Shown: positions 45,798-60,810, counted from the first letter of the stretch. The stretch is DNA of 64,000 nt from Sporosarcina highlanderae (GCF_030433715.1 NZ_JAROCC010000001.1:124001-188000), one strand, 5' to 3'. The notes: a model not told the origin generated them from the letters alone. Numbers and translations are program-made.

Positions 45798-46763
45798 TCA
45801 CTTGCTATTGTTTGCAAGTGTTGGTGATTTTAAACATTCAGATTCATCAAGTTCAAACTTTTTTATTTTTGTGCCTGAATAATAGTAGGGAATAATGTTT
45901 TCTGCGGTCCATCCTCCCCTTGCGAAAGCCTCCGCGCCGTACTGACTCATGCCGACTCCGTGGCCATATCCCTTCGTGTCGATGATGACGATTTTATTCG
46001 TAATGTCGTATGCAATGTTGAAGTCTGTGGAGGCCAGTCCTAGTAATTCTCGCATTTTCCTGCCGCTAATTTCGAAGTCTCCGGATACTGCTTTTTGGAC
46101 TCGTCCTGTTTGATTGCGAACAAGTTGAAGGCTTTTGAAACGATCTGCATTCCAAGTGGAACCGAGTGCTTTATTCCAGTCTGCTATCGGCATTTCAATA
46201 CGCCTTTCAACTTCTGCAGCGACGATATCCTCGCCTGGGCTTTCGACGCTTTGCAAATACGGGATCGAGCTGCCGCTGTAGTTCTGCGCAGTCTCGGTTT
46301 TCCCGTTGGAGGTGGAGAAAAACATTGCGGTGATCATTTCTTCGCCATAGACGATTATGTCCCCTTCGGTCGACTCGATAATTCCACGAAGCCTTTTCTC
46401 GTTTCTCTTGAACTCCTTCCCCCAGCGTTCTTTCCTTTCCGCCATTGTTTTGTAGACTTGAGCGGAGACGGTTGCTTCGATCGGCTTCTTGCCCCTGTCT
46501 GTAGCGCGGAGTACATATGTCCGTGCAGCAATCGCTTGTGCTCTTAAGGCTTCGTCGTGGAAAGTCATCGGCATTTCGCCGGCGACGACTCCAAGGACGT
46601 ATTCCTCAAGCGGCAAAGGCTCGTCCACCCCTTCCACAGTGATATAGATTGTGCATGGCTCTTCCGTAGCTACGTCTTCTTGTTTAGTTTCGATTGTCTT
46701 TTTCATGAGGATGGGAATAAAAAATAGTAGTACGATCAATAAAGCAGCTATTAGTTTGTCCAT
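45798..46763 (-). CDS. spoIID: stage II sporulation protein SpoIID
   Basis: 321 aa. N-terminal membrane anchor (about 3-20). Lytic transglycosylase family signatures: LEEYVLGVVAGEMP near residue 58, LRAQAIAARTYVLR, MFFSTSNGKTE and GYGHGVGMSQYGAEAFA. SpoIID cleaves septal peptidoglycan during engulfment. The catalytic Glu of VAGEMP is present. No clear ribosome binding site precedes the ATG; CATACAGT lies 5 bases upstream of it. Confidence 0.93.
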   Translation of the reverse strand: MDKLIAALLIVLLFFIPILMKKTIETKQEDVATEEPCTIYITVEGVDEPLPLEEYVLGVVAGEMPMTFHDEALRAQAIAARTYVLRATDRGKKPIEATVSAQVYKTMAERKERWGKEFKRNEKRLRGIIESTEGDIIVYGEEMITAMFFSTSNGKTETAQNYSGSSIPYLQSVESPGEDIVAAEVERRIEMPIADWNKALGSTWNADRFKSLQLVRNQTGRVQKAVSGDFEISGRKMRELLGLASTDFNIAYDITNKIVIIDTKGYGHGVGMSQYGAEAFARGGWTAENIIPYYYSGTKIKKFELDESECLKSPTLANNSK

Positions 46764-46801
46764 GTTTAACTGTATGAAGGGAGAGCCTGTTTCATTCGAA
46801 C

Positions 46802-46840
46802 AAAAAAAGTAGAGGATGGAATAATTCCTCCTCTACTTTT
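46802..46840 (-). terminator. terminator of murA
   Basis: AAAAAAAGTAGAGG (46802-46815) pairs with CCTCTACTTTT (46830-46840). Third terminator with a GTAGAGG stem in the window. Confidence 0.85.
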
Positions 46841-46842
46841 GC

Positions 46843-48141
46843 TTATACAAGTTCTTTTTCTTTTACAACTTTTTCTTCTTCGGATACGCGTTCGATGTCG
46901 GCTCCAAGTGCTTTTAGTTTCTTATGGAAGTCGACGTAGCCTCTGTCCAAGTGGATGAGTTCCGTGACGCGTGTGATGCCTTCTGCGACGAGTCCTGCCA
47001 AGATTAGAGCAGCTGCTGCACGAAGGTCAGTTGCTGCGACTTCAGCGCCTTGCAGATTGGATGGGCCCGAGATGATGACTGAACGTCCTTCGATTTTGAC
47101 GCTTGCGTTCATGCGGCGGAATTCTTCAACGTGCATGAAGCGGTTTTCGAATACAGTTTCTGTCAATACGCCCGTTCCGGAAGCTGTCAACATGAGTGCC
47201 ATCATTTGTGATTGCATATCTGTAGGGAATCCTGGATGCGGCATTGTCTTTAAATCAACTGCTTTTAATGGGTGTTTCGCCTGAATGCGAAGTCCTTCAT
47301 CCAATTCAGTGATCGTTACGCCCATTTCCCCTAACTTCGAGATCAATGCAGCATTATGCTCAGGAACAGCGTTTTCGATTGTGATATCGCCGCCTGTGAT
47401 TGCTGCAGCGACCATGAATGTTCCCGTTTCGATGCGGTCTGGAATAATATGATGTATCGTTCCGTGTAATTTTTGGACGCCTTCGATGCGGATGGCATCT
47501 GTTCCGGCTCCGATGACTCTGCCGCCCATTTCGTTGATGAAGTTCGCTAAATCGACAATTTCCGGCTCTTTCGCCGCGTTTTCGATAACAGTCGTGCCTT
47601 TCGCCAATGCGGCTGCAGTCATGATGTTTTCAGTTGCACCGACGCTCGGGAAGTCGAGGTAAATCTTAGCTCCTTTTAGTCCGTTTGCTGCTTTCGCTTC
47701 TACATGTCCATTGCCGAATGTAATTTCGGCGCCCATTGCTTCGAATCCTTTAAGATGCTGATCGATTGGACGGGATCCGATTGCACAACCACCAGGTAGC
47801 GCAACACGTGCGAAACCGTTGCGTGCAAGCAATGGCCCCATGACCAAAATGGATGCGCGCATTTTCCGTACATAATCGAAATGAGCTTCGCTTGAAAGCG
47901 GCTCTGTTGAATCAATAATCACTTCACCTTTTTCTGGATCATATTCAACTTTTGCATTAAGGCTCTTCACGACTTCATTGATTGTCGAAACGTCTGAAAG
48001 GTTAGGTACATCCCTTATGACGTTTGGCCTATCTGAAGCAAGCAATGCGGCAGCAAGTATTGGTAATACTGCATTCTTTGCGCCTTCTACACGAACGTTT
48101 CCATTAAGAACACGTCCACCTCTAATAATAATTTTATCCAC
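46843..48141 (-). CDS. murA: UDP-N-acetylglucosamine 1-carboxyvinyltransferase
   Basis: 432 aa from GTG 48141 (RBS GGAGGGAC). Transfers enolpyruvate from PEP to UDP-GlcNAc, the first committed step of peptidoglycan synthesis. The fosfomycin-target Cys is in [11 protein letters not shown] near residue 117; the N-terminal [12 protein letters not shown] and C-terminal [15 protein letters not shown] are also typical. Of the two MurA paralogues found in Firmicutes this position, upstream of spoIID, matches murAA of B. subtilis. Confidence 0.95.
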   Translation of the reverse strand: MDKIIIRGGRVLNGNVRVEGAKNAVLPILAAALLASDRPNVIRDVPNLSDVSTINEVVKSLNAKVEYDPEKGEVIIDSTEPLSSEAHFDYVRKMRASILVMGPLLARNGFARVALPGGCAIGSRPIDQHLKGFEAMGAEITFGNGHVEAKAANGLKGAKIYLDFPSVGATENIMTAAALAKGTTVIENAAKEPEIVDLANFINEMGGRVIGAGTDAIRIEGVQKLHGTIHHIIPDRIETGTFMVAAAITGGDITIENAVPEHNAALISKLGEMGVTITELDEGLRIQAKHPLKAVDLKTMPHPGFPTDMQSQMMALMLTASGTGVLTETVFENRFMHVEEFRRMNASVKIEGRSVIISGPSNLQGAEVAATDLRAAAALILAGLVAEGITRVTELIHLDRGYVDFHKKLKALGADIERVSEEEKVVKEKELV

Positions 48142-48501
48142 AAAAAGTCCCTCCGACTCAAATTTATACTATTCGCCAAATTTTATCATTTTCTTATTTT
48201 TTTCGTCATGAATTAATCATAAAAACACATACTATTCTACAATGCTCTACATTATTAAACAAGTTACTACAGAGCTATTTTCCCTCTATCTGCAAGATAG
48301 TCTATAATATGTAGTCATTTGGTGATTTGTGTCCCTATGTTGCTGGCATTAAATAACTGTCATTTTGTACTTTCCATGATTTACTGGAAACTAAACATTT
48401 TTTTCATGCCATCGCCCCAAATACGGCAGTGCATATACGCGGCGAAAGCATGTAAGGTAGCGTCTAAAAAACAGATACCCGAATTTTTTAATTATTAACC
48501 A
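48142..48501. other. gene-free interval between ywzB and murA
   Basis: 360 bases. A small hairpin TTTCCA/TGGAAA near 48370-48390 with a T7 run follows on the plus strand, but no plus-strand gene needs it. No gene was recognised (ywmB, found here in B. subtilis, is absent). It presumably holds the murA promoter. Confidence 0.4.
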
Positions 48502-48741
48502 TCATCTGCTAAATAATGATGGAATTCTCCCTGACCAATAGGATATGTCCAAAAAGAAATTTGATACAGCTGATCCTATGGCAAAACTCAATAAAATAAA
48601 TAGCAATTGCGCCTGGAAAACACGGTTCTTTTTGATAATTTTTTCAGGCATGATGGATTGGAGTGCATAGAATGATAGTCCGATGAAGAATATATGTGAG
48701 ACGATCGCAAGCATTGGATTGTGTGCAAATACGTTGTTCAT
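48502..48741 (-). CDS. ywzB: YwzB (DUF1146) membrane protein
   Basis: 79 aa. Two membrane helices (about 10-30 and 43-63) with a short basic loop (EKIIKKNRVFQ). This is the small DUF1146 family found next to the atp operon in many Bacillales; function unknown. RBS AAAAAGGAGT. Confidence 0.78.
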   Translation of the reverse strand: MNNVFAHNPMLAIVSHIFFIGLSFYALQSIMPEKIIKKNRVFQAQLLFILLSFAIGSAVSNFFLDISYWSGRIPSLFSR

Positions 48742-48810
48742 TTGAAATGACTCCTTTTTGATTATAATCGTCTTTTTGGGCGCGGGTTAAGCAGTGAATT
48801 GGAATTTATT

Positions 48811-48841
48811 TGTCGTGATAGATGATGTTGAGTAATTAAAG
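48811..48841 (+). repeat. array-associated motif, degenerate copy
   Basis: TCGTGATAGATGATGTTGAG with AATTAAAG after it aligns to copy 5 (TCGCGATGAGTGCAGTTGAC) with several differences; a CGCGGG lies 30 bases to the left (48781). Left of array H. Confidence 0.4.
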
Positions 48842-48887
48842 ATCCTTGGGCATTGGGAAAGGGTAGAATGCATGAGTGCTTTTAGCG

Positions 48888-49065
48888 GATTATGAGCGTT
48901 GCAACGTGGTTATGCGTATTTGTAGCGGTTTATGCGTATCTGGTGTGATTTATGCGCAGCTTGACGCGTTTATGCGTTTCTGTAGCGATTTATGCGCAGC
49001 TTGACGCGTTTATGCGCGGCTTGACGTGTTTATGAGTATATAAAGCGATTTACGAGTTATTTGTT
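48888..49065 (+). repeat. TTATGCGT array H (9 units)
   Basis: Cores at 48890, 48910, 48930, 48950, 48970, 48990, 49010, 49030 and 49050, strictly 20 bp apart. The units TTATGCGCAGCTTGACGCG recur, giving a partial 40-bp period. It lies between ywzB and atpC. Confidence 0.95.
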
Positions 49066-49092
49066 GATTGTTAATTTTCATTCATCAACCAG

Positions 49093-49127
49093 AAAAAGTG
49101 GGCAGAAGAAACGCTCCCTCTGCCCAC
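49093..49127 (-). terminator. terminator of the atp operon
   Basis: GTGGGCAGA (49098-49106) pairs with TCTGCCCAC (49119-49127), then TTTTT on the minus strand. Confidence 0.88.
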
Positions 49128-49143
49128 CGATTCGTTAAAGCTA

Positions 49144-51897
<2,754 letters not shown>

Positions 51898-51940
51898 TTA
51901 TTGTTTATTTGTATATGTTGATTAAAAGATCGCATAGATC

Positions 51941-52068
51941 GGGTTTGCGCTACAGGCGGACGCTTTCCGGGGGGCGGGCGGTGAGCCTCCTCGGTCGCTG
52001 CGCGACACTGCGGGGTCTCACCTTGCCCGCTAATCCCCTCGGAGTCGCCGCCTTTCGCTCCAACCCTA
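51941..52068 (+). repeat. hairpin repeat element, copy 3, inside the atp operon
   Basis: Same frame as copies 1 and 2 (GGCGGACGCTTTCCGGGGGG to GGAGTCGCCGCC) and nearly identical to copy 1 in the core. Outer arms GGGTT (51941-51945) and AACCC (52062-52066) pair but differ from the other copies. It lies between atpA and atpG, which are transcribed through it from the minus strand. Confidence 0.9.
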
Positions 52069-52120
52069 GAATCGTTACAATTCATTTAAATTACATATAG
52101 ATCAAAATCCTATAGACTAA

Positions 52121-53644
<1,524 letters not shown>

Positions 53645-53655
53645 TCAATTTCAAA

Positions 53656-54195
53656 TTAGGATCCGATCAATTTACGTTGCAGTTTTTCAAGCTTCGCGCT
53701 TAAGCTGCTATCGTAAATCTGATTGCCGATTTGAAGGCGGATGCCCCCGATTAGGCTTGGATCAATGATATTTTCAATGCGTAAAGATTGTTTGCCTACT
53801 TTATGTGCGAATGCTGTAGAGATTGAATTTGTTTCAAGCTCTGTCAACGGACGTGTGGAGTATACTTTCGCTTCCGCAACTCCAGCAGCGTCGTTCGCTA
53901 ATTGGTGGAATTCATCGAAGACGTTTTGTGCTTCATTCATGCGCTTTGCATCCAATAGGACGAATAATGTATTCATTACAATCGGATTTACGCCTTTGAA
54001 GATGTCAGCGATCATTTCTCTCTTTTTTGCGACTGATAACCTTGGAGAACTAAGTAGTTGCTCCAATCCTTTATTGTCGCGGAACGCCTTTTTCAATTCG
54101 TTAAGTTCCTCTTGAATTGTGGCGGTTTGTCCGTGTTGTTGTGCAAGTTCGAACAATGCGGATGCATAGCGTTTTGCTACGACCGAATTACTCAT
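53656..54195 (-). CDS. atpH: ATP synthase delta subunit
   Basis: 179 aa. N-terminal helical domain ([16 protein letters not shown]) and C-terminal [19 protein letters not shown]. Links F1 to the peripheral stalk. Overlaps the end of atpF by 4 bases. Confidence 0.95.
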   Translation of the reverse strand: MSNSVVAKRYASALFELAQQHGQTATIQEELNELKKAFRDNKGLEQLLSSPRLSVAKKREMIADIFKGVNPIVMNTLFVLLDAKRMNEAQNVFDEFHQLANDAAGVAEAKVYSTRPLTELETNSISTAFAHKVGKQSLRIENIIDPSLIGGIRLQIGNQIYDSSLSAKLEKLQRKLIGS

Positions 54196-54740
54196 CGGCC
54201 TTCGCCTGCCTTCACAATCGTTTCTTCAATCAAAGCACGGTTGTCTTCCTCGGAGATTTCTTTACCAAGTACTTTGGATGCTGCCAAGATTGAAAGTGAA
54301 ACGAATTCTTCGCGGACTGCTGCAACAGCTTTTTCCTTCTCTGTCGCGATTTCAAGTGTAGCGGATTCTTTCATCCGGTTCACTTCTGCGCGCGCTGCTG
54401 CGATCAGCTCTTCACGTTGTGTTTCACCTTGCTTTTTAGCATTTTCAACAATCGATTGTGCGTTGTCACGCGCTTCTTTCAAAAGAGCACGTTGCTCTTC
54501 CAAAAGTTTGTGTGATTCCAAGCGACTTTTTTCAGCTGCCTCGATTTCATTCGAGATCAATTCAGCACGTTGATCCATAATACCCATTAGTGGTCCCCAT
54601 GCAAATTTCTTAAGTAGTATCATGAGGATTGAGAAAAATAGTACTGTGACGATAATGTCGCCAAGATTCAATCTGCCATTCAATGCTGACAAAAATCCTC
54701 CGCCGTTTGCGGACAATAGGATGAAGGTATTTCCTAACAC
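54192..54740 (-). CDS. atpF: ATP synthase b subunit
   Basis: 182 aa. One membrane helix near the N-terminus (about 27-47), then a long Glu/Ala-rich helix (about 60-165, for example [20 protein letters not shown]) that forms the peripheral stalk. Start ATG 54740; separated from atpE by 191 bases. Confidence 0.95.
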   Translation of the reverse strand: MLGNTFILLSANGGGFLSALNGRLNLGDIIVTVLFFSILMILLKKFAWGPLMGIMDQRAELISNEIEAAEKSRLESHKLLEEQRALLKEARDNAQSIVENAKKQGETQREELIAAARAEVNRMKESATLEIATEKEKAVAAVREEFVSLSILAASKVLGKEISEEDNRALIEETIVKAGEGR

Positions 54741-54875
54741 GATTGTTTCACTCCCTTCAAGAGCTTATGTCAATTTTCGATTTCGATAGTGCAATTTCGA
54801 TATAGTATAGAAAGAACATTATTCTTAATTTTCAACTTCAAACTACTTTTTCAAACGTCTATTGTTACATAAATG

Positions 54876-54911
54876 AATGGCGAAGGGCATATCTACGCTT
54901 TCTTCGCCATT
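54876..54911 (-). promoter_or_regulatory. intercistronic hairpin between atpE and atpF
   Basis: AATGGCGAAG (54876-54885) pairs perfectly with CTTCGCCATT (54902-54911) around a 16-base loop, 21 bases past the atpE stop. There is no T run. A 3' stem-loop here could stabilise the atpIBE part of the message or allow partial termination, helping to supply the many c subunits. Confidence 0.6.
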
Positions 54912-54931
54912 TTAAAGTTGTGAGTTATAGA

Positions 54932-55186
<255 letters not shown>

Positions 55187-55216
55187 TTACTAACCCTATA
55201 AAGGGGCAATATATGT

Positions 55217-56331
<1,115 letters not shown>

Positions 56332-56760
56332 GATGGGTGATTCTCCTGATTCATATTTTTCTGTTTTCGATACTCAGAAAGGGTGTACAATGAGTTATCA
56401 AACGGACACGAACTACACCCGTTGCCCCAAGCGGGCTTGTACATAAGTAGAGATTCAATAAAATCTAAAATTGTAAGTGAATCGTCGCAGCTTCAAGGCA
56501 CAAGTTTACACGAGTGTTCTCTGCCACAAAACGATGTAGAGTGAGAGGATGATAGAATCATGTCGAAAACGTTTATCCAAACACTTTCCCTATGTATGAA
56601 AACCCTATCATTCTTACCCTTTGTAAGCATACAATAGGGGCATTTTGATGTCAATTGATTCCCGTGAAATTCTTCACAAAGCGATATACTTGTCAAATAA
56701 TCGCCATATTTGCGAATGAAATAGTTCAATAGGGGAATTCCCTGAAATTAATTGATGAAT
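56332..56760. other. interval upstream of atpI, no firm element
   Basis: 430 bases that must contain the atp operon promoter, but no convincing -35/-10 pair was singled out. A small GC hairpin (CCCG/CGGG near 56420) is the only notable structure. No gene recognised. Confidence 0.4.
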
Positions 56761-56784
56761 AGCACGGAATTATATGGTGCGGAT

Positions 56785-56990
56785 TTTTATGTGCATTTTA
56801 CAGATTTTATACATTTTTTTATGGATTTATACGTGATTGTTGATATTTATGCGGGAATTTTTGGGACTTATGCGTTTTTGTGGGCGTTTATACGTTTTTG
56901 GATGCGTTTATGCGCATTTGTCAGCGGTTATGCGTTTATTTCAGCAATTATGCGCCTTTTAGGGGATTTATGCGTTTTTGATTCTTTCGA
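56785..56990 (+). repeat. TTATGCGT array I (10 units, degenerate)
   Basis: Cores at 56787, 56807, 56827, 56847, 56868, 56888, 56908, 56928, 56948 and 56968. One step is 21 bp, the rest 20. The left units are degenerate (TTATGTG, TTATACA), the right ones clean. Confidence 0.9.
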
Positions 56991-57006
56991 AGCGCATAAA
57001 TCCCCT
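56961..57006. other. hairpin formed by the last array unit and an inverted copy
   Basis: AGGGGATTTATGCG (56961-56974) pairs with CGCATAAATCCCCT (56993-57006), 14 bp with an 18-base loop, 19 bases past the mnaA stop. On the minus strand it is not followed by T, so it is not a standard terminator, yet it is the only hairpin after mnaA. Confidence 0.8.
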
Positions 57007-57024
57007 TTTAGGTCGCTATTTAAA

Positions 57025-58155
57025 TTAATTCAATGAAGAAAGATATTCCTTCAACGCGCTTACGATCCGTTCGGAAGCATGTCCGTCGCCGTAAGGGTTG
57101 GATGCTTTCGCCATCGCACTGTATTCCGTTTCGTCAGAAAGAAGTGTGTCCGTCAAGTTGAAGATAACTTCTTCGTCTGTGCCGGCAAGTTTCAGTGTAC
57201 CCGCTTCGATTCCTTCCGGACGTTCCGTTGTATCGCGAAGAACGATTACGGGTTTGCCGAGGGAAGGAGCTTCTTCCTGGATGCCGCCTGAATCTGTCAA
57301 GATGATGTGTGAACGTGCAGCGAAGTTGTGGAAATCAACGACTTCAAGCGGTTCGATCAAGTGAACACGGTTGTTGTCGCCTAAAAGTTCGTCAGCAACT
57401 TCACGGACAGCAGGATTCATATGGACCGGATAAATGACTTGCGTATCCGGGTGCTTTTCAAGAATCCGGTTGATGGCACGGAACATATTGCGCATCGGCT
57501 CGCCCAAGTTCTCACGTCTATGTGCAGTGAGAAGGATGAGACGGTCGTCGCCGATTTTCTCGAAAATCGGATGCGTATAGTCTTCACGCACAGTTGTTTG
57601 AAGTGCGTCGATTGCTGTATTTCCTGTGATGTAGATCCGGTCTTCAGGCTTTCCTTCATCTAATAGGTTCTGCGCCGACTTATCCGTTGGCGAGAAATGT
57701 AGATCCGCAATAACACCTGTTAGCTGGCGGTTCATCTCCTCAGGGTATGGGGAAAATTTATCCCAAGTACGTAGTCCGGCTTCGACGTGGCCGACAGCGA
57801 TTTTATTGTAAAACGCAGCGAGGCTACCGATGAATGTCGTTGAAGTATCGCCGTGGACAAGTACGATGTCCGGCTGCGCTTCCTTCATGATCTTGTCGAG
57901 GCCTTCGAGACCGCGAGTCGCGACATCCACCAATGTTTGTCGATCTTTCATGATATTGAGGTCATAGTCCGGTGTAATGCCGAACGTATTCAAAACTTGG
58001 TCGAGCATTTGACGATGTTGCGCCGTCACGGTGACGATCGATTCGATCTCCTCCGGGTGTTTTTGCAACTCAAGTACAAGCGGTGCCATTTTAATCGCTT
58101 CCGGTCTCGTACCAAATATCGTCATCACTTTCCATTTTTGTTTCAAACCATTCAC
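57025..58155 (-). CDS. mnaA: UDP-N-acetylglucosamine 2-epimerase
   Basis: 376 aa, non-hydrolysing epimerase that makes UDP-ManNAc. Motifs: FGTRPEAIKMAPL at the N-terminus, VHGDTSTTF, HVEAGLRT and LTDSGGIQEEAPSLGKPV. The start is GTG 58155, though TTG 58146 is also possible given the upstream GGGGAAGG. It lies between upp and atpI, as in related Bacillales. It supplies the wecC and tagA reactions encoded about 53 kb away. Confidence 0.93.
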   Translation of the reverse strand: MNGLKQKWKVMTIFGTRPEAIKMAPLVLELQKHPEEIESIVTVTAQHRQMLDQVLNTFGITPDYDLNIMKDRQTLVDVATRGLEGLDKIMKEAQPDIVLVHGDTSTTFIGSLAAFYNKIAVGHVEAGLRTWDKFSPYPEEMNRQLTGVIADLHFSPTDKSAQNLLDEGKPEDRIYITGNTAIDALQTTVREDYTHPIFEKIGDDRLILLTAHRRENLGEPMRNMFRAINRILEKHPDTQVIYPVHMNPAVREVADELLGDNNRVHLIEPLEVVDFHNFAARSHIILTDSGGIQEEAPSLGKPVIVLRDTTERPEGIEAGTLKLAGTDEEVIFNLTDTLLSDETEYSAMAKASNPYGDGHASERIVSALKEYLSSLN

Positions 58156-58179
58156 GCCTTCCCCGTTAGTTCATTGTTA

Positions 58180-58809
58180 TTATTTTGTTCCAAACAGGCG
58201 GTCTCCTGCATCTCCAAGCCCAGGAACGATATATCCGTGGTCATTCAACTTCTCGTCCATTGCAGCAATAAATACATCAACGTCCGGATGTGCATCTGTG
58301 AATACTTTTACACCTTCAGGAGCTGCGATTAAACACATGAATTTGATGTTAGTCGCACCGCGTTTTTTCAATGAATTCACAGCTTCAACCGCCGTCCCAC
58401 CTGTTGCAAGCATCGGGTCGACGACGATGAATTCACGCTCAGACACGTCGGATGGTAGTTTCACGAAGTACTCGTGTGGCTGTAGTGTTTCCGGGTCACG
58501 GAACAAGCCGATATGTCCAACTTTCGCTGCGGGAATTAAGTTCAAGATTCCCTCTACCATGCCGATGCCCGCTCGAAGAATCGGTACAATCCCGATTTTC
58601 TTGCCTGCCAACACATTCGATTTAGCCGTCTGGACCGGCGTTTCCACTTCCACTTCTTGTAGAGGAAGGTCACGTGTAATTTCATAAGCCATCAGTGTCG
58701 CCACTTCGTCGACAAGCTCACGGAACTCTTTCGTACCCGTGTTGATGTCTCGAATATGTGTTAATTTATGCTGGATGAGTGGGTGATCAAATACATGTAC
58801 TTTTGCCAT
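58180..58809 (-). CDS. upp: uracil phosphoribosyltransferase
   Basis: 209 aa from ATG 58809 (RBS AAAAGGAGC), giving [16 protein letters not shown]. Converts uracil and PRPP to UMP. PRPP-binding loop [10 protein letters not shown] and the C-terminal [13 protein letters not shown] are typical. Followed by mnaA 24 bases on. Confidence 0.95.
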   Translation of the reverse strand: MAKVHVFDHPLIQHKLTHIRDINTGTKEFRELVDEVATLMAYEITRDLPLQEVEVETPVQTAKSNVLAGKKIGIVPILRAGIGMVEGILNLIPAAKVGHIGLFRDPETLQPHEYFVKLPSDVSEREFIVVDPMLATGGTAVEAVNSLKKRGATNIKFMCLIAAPEGVKVFTDAHPDVDVFIAAMDEKLNDHGYIVPGLGDAGDRLFGTK

Positions 58810-58949
58810 TGCTTTCGCTCCTTTTCGGAATGTCCTGTACATTATAACAGAAAGCTACAGATTCAGACATTGTGGAGTGAGAAATTTGGTGGTTGTTGTT
58901 GAATGGGGAATTGTTTGAGGATTTTATTAGTTAACCTCACTGATTTCCG

Positions 58950-58977
58950 TTCCGATTGGACGCTTTCCGCGGGAGTC
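58950..58977 (+). repeat. truncated trace of the hairpin repeat
   Basis: TTGGACGCTTTCCGCGGGAG matches the left end of the hairpin repeat family; nothing of the rest remains. It merges into the CGCGGGA block of the array-associated motif next to array K. Confidence 0.45.
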
Positions 58978-59030
58978 TTCTATTAGTTGACCTTGTCGGA
59001 TTGCGCCAAGTGCCTTTGACAATTAATAGC
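58964..59030 (+). repeat. array-associated motif, copy 7
   Basis: CCGCGGGAG (about 58964), then TTGCGCC (59001-59007), 5 bases, CCTTTGACAATTAA (59013-59026). Left of array K. Confidence 0.7.
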
Positions 59031-59047
59031 ACTTCGACTATGGTGGA

Positions 59048-59270
59048 ATCTTGAGCGCGGATTTGATTTCTTGAGCGCGGATTCGATTTCTTGGGCGCGG
59101 AAGTGGACTTCTTGAGCACGGAATTGATTTCTTGAGCGCGGATTTGATTTCTTGAGCGCAGGAGTGGACTTCTTGAGCGCGGATTCGATTTCTTGAGCGC
59201 GGGAGTAGATTTCTTGAGCGCGGATTCGATTTCTTGGGCGCGGAAGTGGACTTCTTGAGCGCCAGAAAAG
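59048..59270 (+). repeat. CTTGAGCGCG array K (11 units)
   Basis: CTTG cores at 59050, 59070, 59090, 59111, 59131, 59151, 59172, 59192, 59213, 59233 and 59254, steps of 20 or 21. Variable halves alternate between GATTTGATTT-like and GAAGTGGACTT-like. Between NERD gene 2 and upp. Confidence 0.95.
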
Positions 59271-59392
59271 GAATCTATGACGCAAGTTGCAATATTGACA
59301 GGCATTGACTGGCCTTGAACAAGGGTATTGGTTGGATTCGGGATAATTTATCGCAAGGCCAGATACTTTGATGTACTTCCAAAAAAAAATGA

Positions 59393-60334
59393 TTATTTAG
59401 TATAGAAAGAACTGCTCCGCTTCCCTACCATTGTTAGGTCAGATTTTTTAAGTAACCTTTTTGCAATGGATCGATCTTCGATATGGGAAAATGCACGGAA
59501 TTGGCGGTTATTTATTTTATTGTCAATAAGATAGAACCAGTCATCCAACAATGGAAGGTGACAATTCGTTGCGTTGTATGAGCACTTGGTACAGTGCCAT
59601 TTTTTCCGAGTCCACTTCATCCCCATATGATTGCAACTTGGACAAATCACGCCCGGCATTATTTCCTCGGCGACTATTTTCATGGTTTTTGTTAGAGGAA
59701 AGGGATTATATTCATGATGTGCGTTTTTTATTTCATTTGCAATTTTGCTGATTTTTTGTTTGCTAAGTAATTCTTTTTCGATTGAACGATTGTATAGTTT
59801 TATTGGAAGTTCGTGCGTAAAGGAGATTTCAGTTCCTGTTTCCCCTTCGATAAATAATTCGTTAGTGTATGCAAGGCCAATCATTCCTTTTATCGGAATG
59901 ATAAATCCTCGTTCTTTTAGCCACCTATCCATAAATATCTTTTTCCGTTCCAGTTCAATGATTGGACTTTGAATAACTTTTCGAACCGCATTATTGTCTT
60001 GAATGATTTGTGTAGGGTTAGCCTTGACTGTTAGTATTCCTCCAAGATTTTTTATTTCAAATATCACTATACAGTCAGGCATGATAAGTATTGAATCCAT
60101 TTGAAAATAGATTCCATTATGCATCAGACACACATCATGTAAAAAACCATATGGGTATGAAGGGCGGAATTCATTAATGTGTTTGTCAAAATTCATCTCA
60201 CCTCCATATCCTGCCCTTCTCTTCCTTAAATCTTCTTCAATACTTTTAAAGTGAATGTTATTCCTGTTTAGACGGTTGACAAGTGATTGTAGGCCCAGTA
60301 GCGACAGTGGTTCACTCCGTTTTTTATATATCAA
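59393..60334 (-). CDS. NERD-domain protein, paralogue 2
   Basis: 313 aa from TTG 60334, chosen because GAGGTGATAA precedes it and the N-terminus MIYKKR then equals paralogue 1. NERD signature FQMDSILIMPDCIVIFEIKN (Asp, Glu-x-Lys). The zinc-ribbon part has CPSCNHMGMKW and CTKC. The overall order of motifs follows paralogue 1 throughout, including the NPFPL segment and the C-terminal RxFSHIEDRSIAKRLL. Divergence is considerable, so the duplication is old or the copies are of separate origin. Confidence 0.85.
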   Translation of the reverse strand: MIYKKRSEPLSLLGLQSLVNRLNRNNIHFKSIEEDLRKRRAGYGGEMNFDKHINEFRPSYPYGFLHDVCLMHNGIYFQMDSILIMPDCIVIFEIKNLGGILTVKANPTQIIQDNNAVRKVIQSPIIELERKKIFMDRWLKERGFIIPIKGMIGLAYTNELFIEGETGTEISFTHELPIKLYNRSIEKELLSKQKISKIANEIKNAHHEYNPFPLTKTMKIVAEEIMPGVICPSCNHMGMKWTRKKWHCTKCSYNATNCHLPLLDDWFYLIDNKINNRQFRAFSHIEDRSIAKRLLKKSDLTMVGKRSSSFYTK

Positions 60335-60397
60335 ATTATCACCTCGCCGACATTGTATCACCACACCTAAATATTTCCAAACAGGCGGAAATTCGAG

Positions 60398-60464
60398 TTT
60401 AAGCCGTTTTTGGGGTTTAAAATTGTAATTTGGTTGGAAAACGCCTTTCAAAAATGAGTTTTGA
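60398..60464 (-). repeat. upstream repeats of NERD gene 2
   Basis: Minus strand: ATTTTAAACCCCAAAAACGG and a weaker TTTTTGAAAGGCGTTTTCC. The first is nearly identical to its counterpart upstream of NERD gene 1 (25258-25330). Confidence 0.55.
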
Positions 60465-60573
60465 GTTATTTAAGTTTTTTTCGAATCAACTATATTGACT
60501 TGTTTCGATAGTTCTGTTAATAGGTGGTTTTCCACTGAGTTGGAAGGAGACTTAATAATCACCGGGGCGGCGT

Positions 60574-60795
60574 TTCTTGAGCGCGAGGAACGAATTCTTG
60601 AGCGCGGAATTAGTTTCTTGAGCGCGGAGAACAAGTTCTTGAGCACGGGGAACGAATTCTTGAGCGCAGAAACAATTTCTTGAGCGCGGGGAACGAATTC
60701 TTGAGCGCAGAAACAATTTCTTGAGCGCGGGGAACGAATTCTTGAGCGCGAGACCGGCTTTCTTGAGCGCGGAAGCCACTTTCTTGAGCGCAGCC
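60574..60795 (+). repeat. CTTGAGCGCG array L (11 units)
   Basis: CTTG cores at 60576, 60597, 60617, 60638, 60659, 60679, 60700, 60720, 60741, 60762 and 60783. Steps of 20 or 21; GAACGAATT and AAACAATTT halves alternate. It ends just before the glyA terminator. Confidence 0.95.
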
Positions 60796-60810
60796 CCCTC
60801 TCTCAGCCAT

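Noticed and set aside
51941..52068. Insertion sequence or attenuator specific to atpG
   Set aside because: No transposase gene or terminal duplication, and two more copies lie in unrelated places; treated as a dispersed repeat.
56332..56760. Riboswitch or T-box upstream of the atp operon
   Set aside because: No conserved core of a known class was found, and no terminator/antiterminator pair.
56961..57006. Ordinary intrinsic terminator of mnaA
   Set aside because: No T run follows on the minus strand; kept as an array-derived hairpin.
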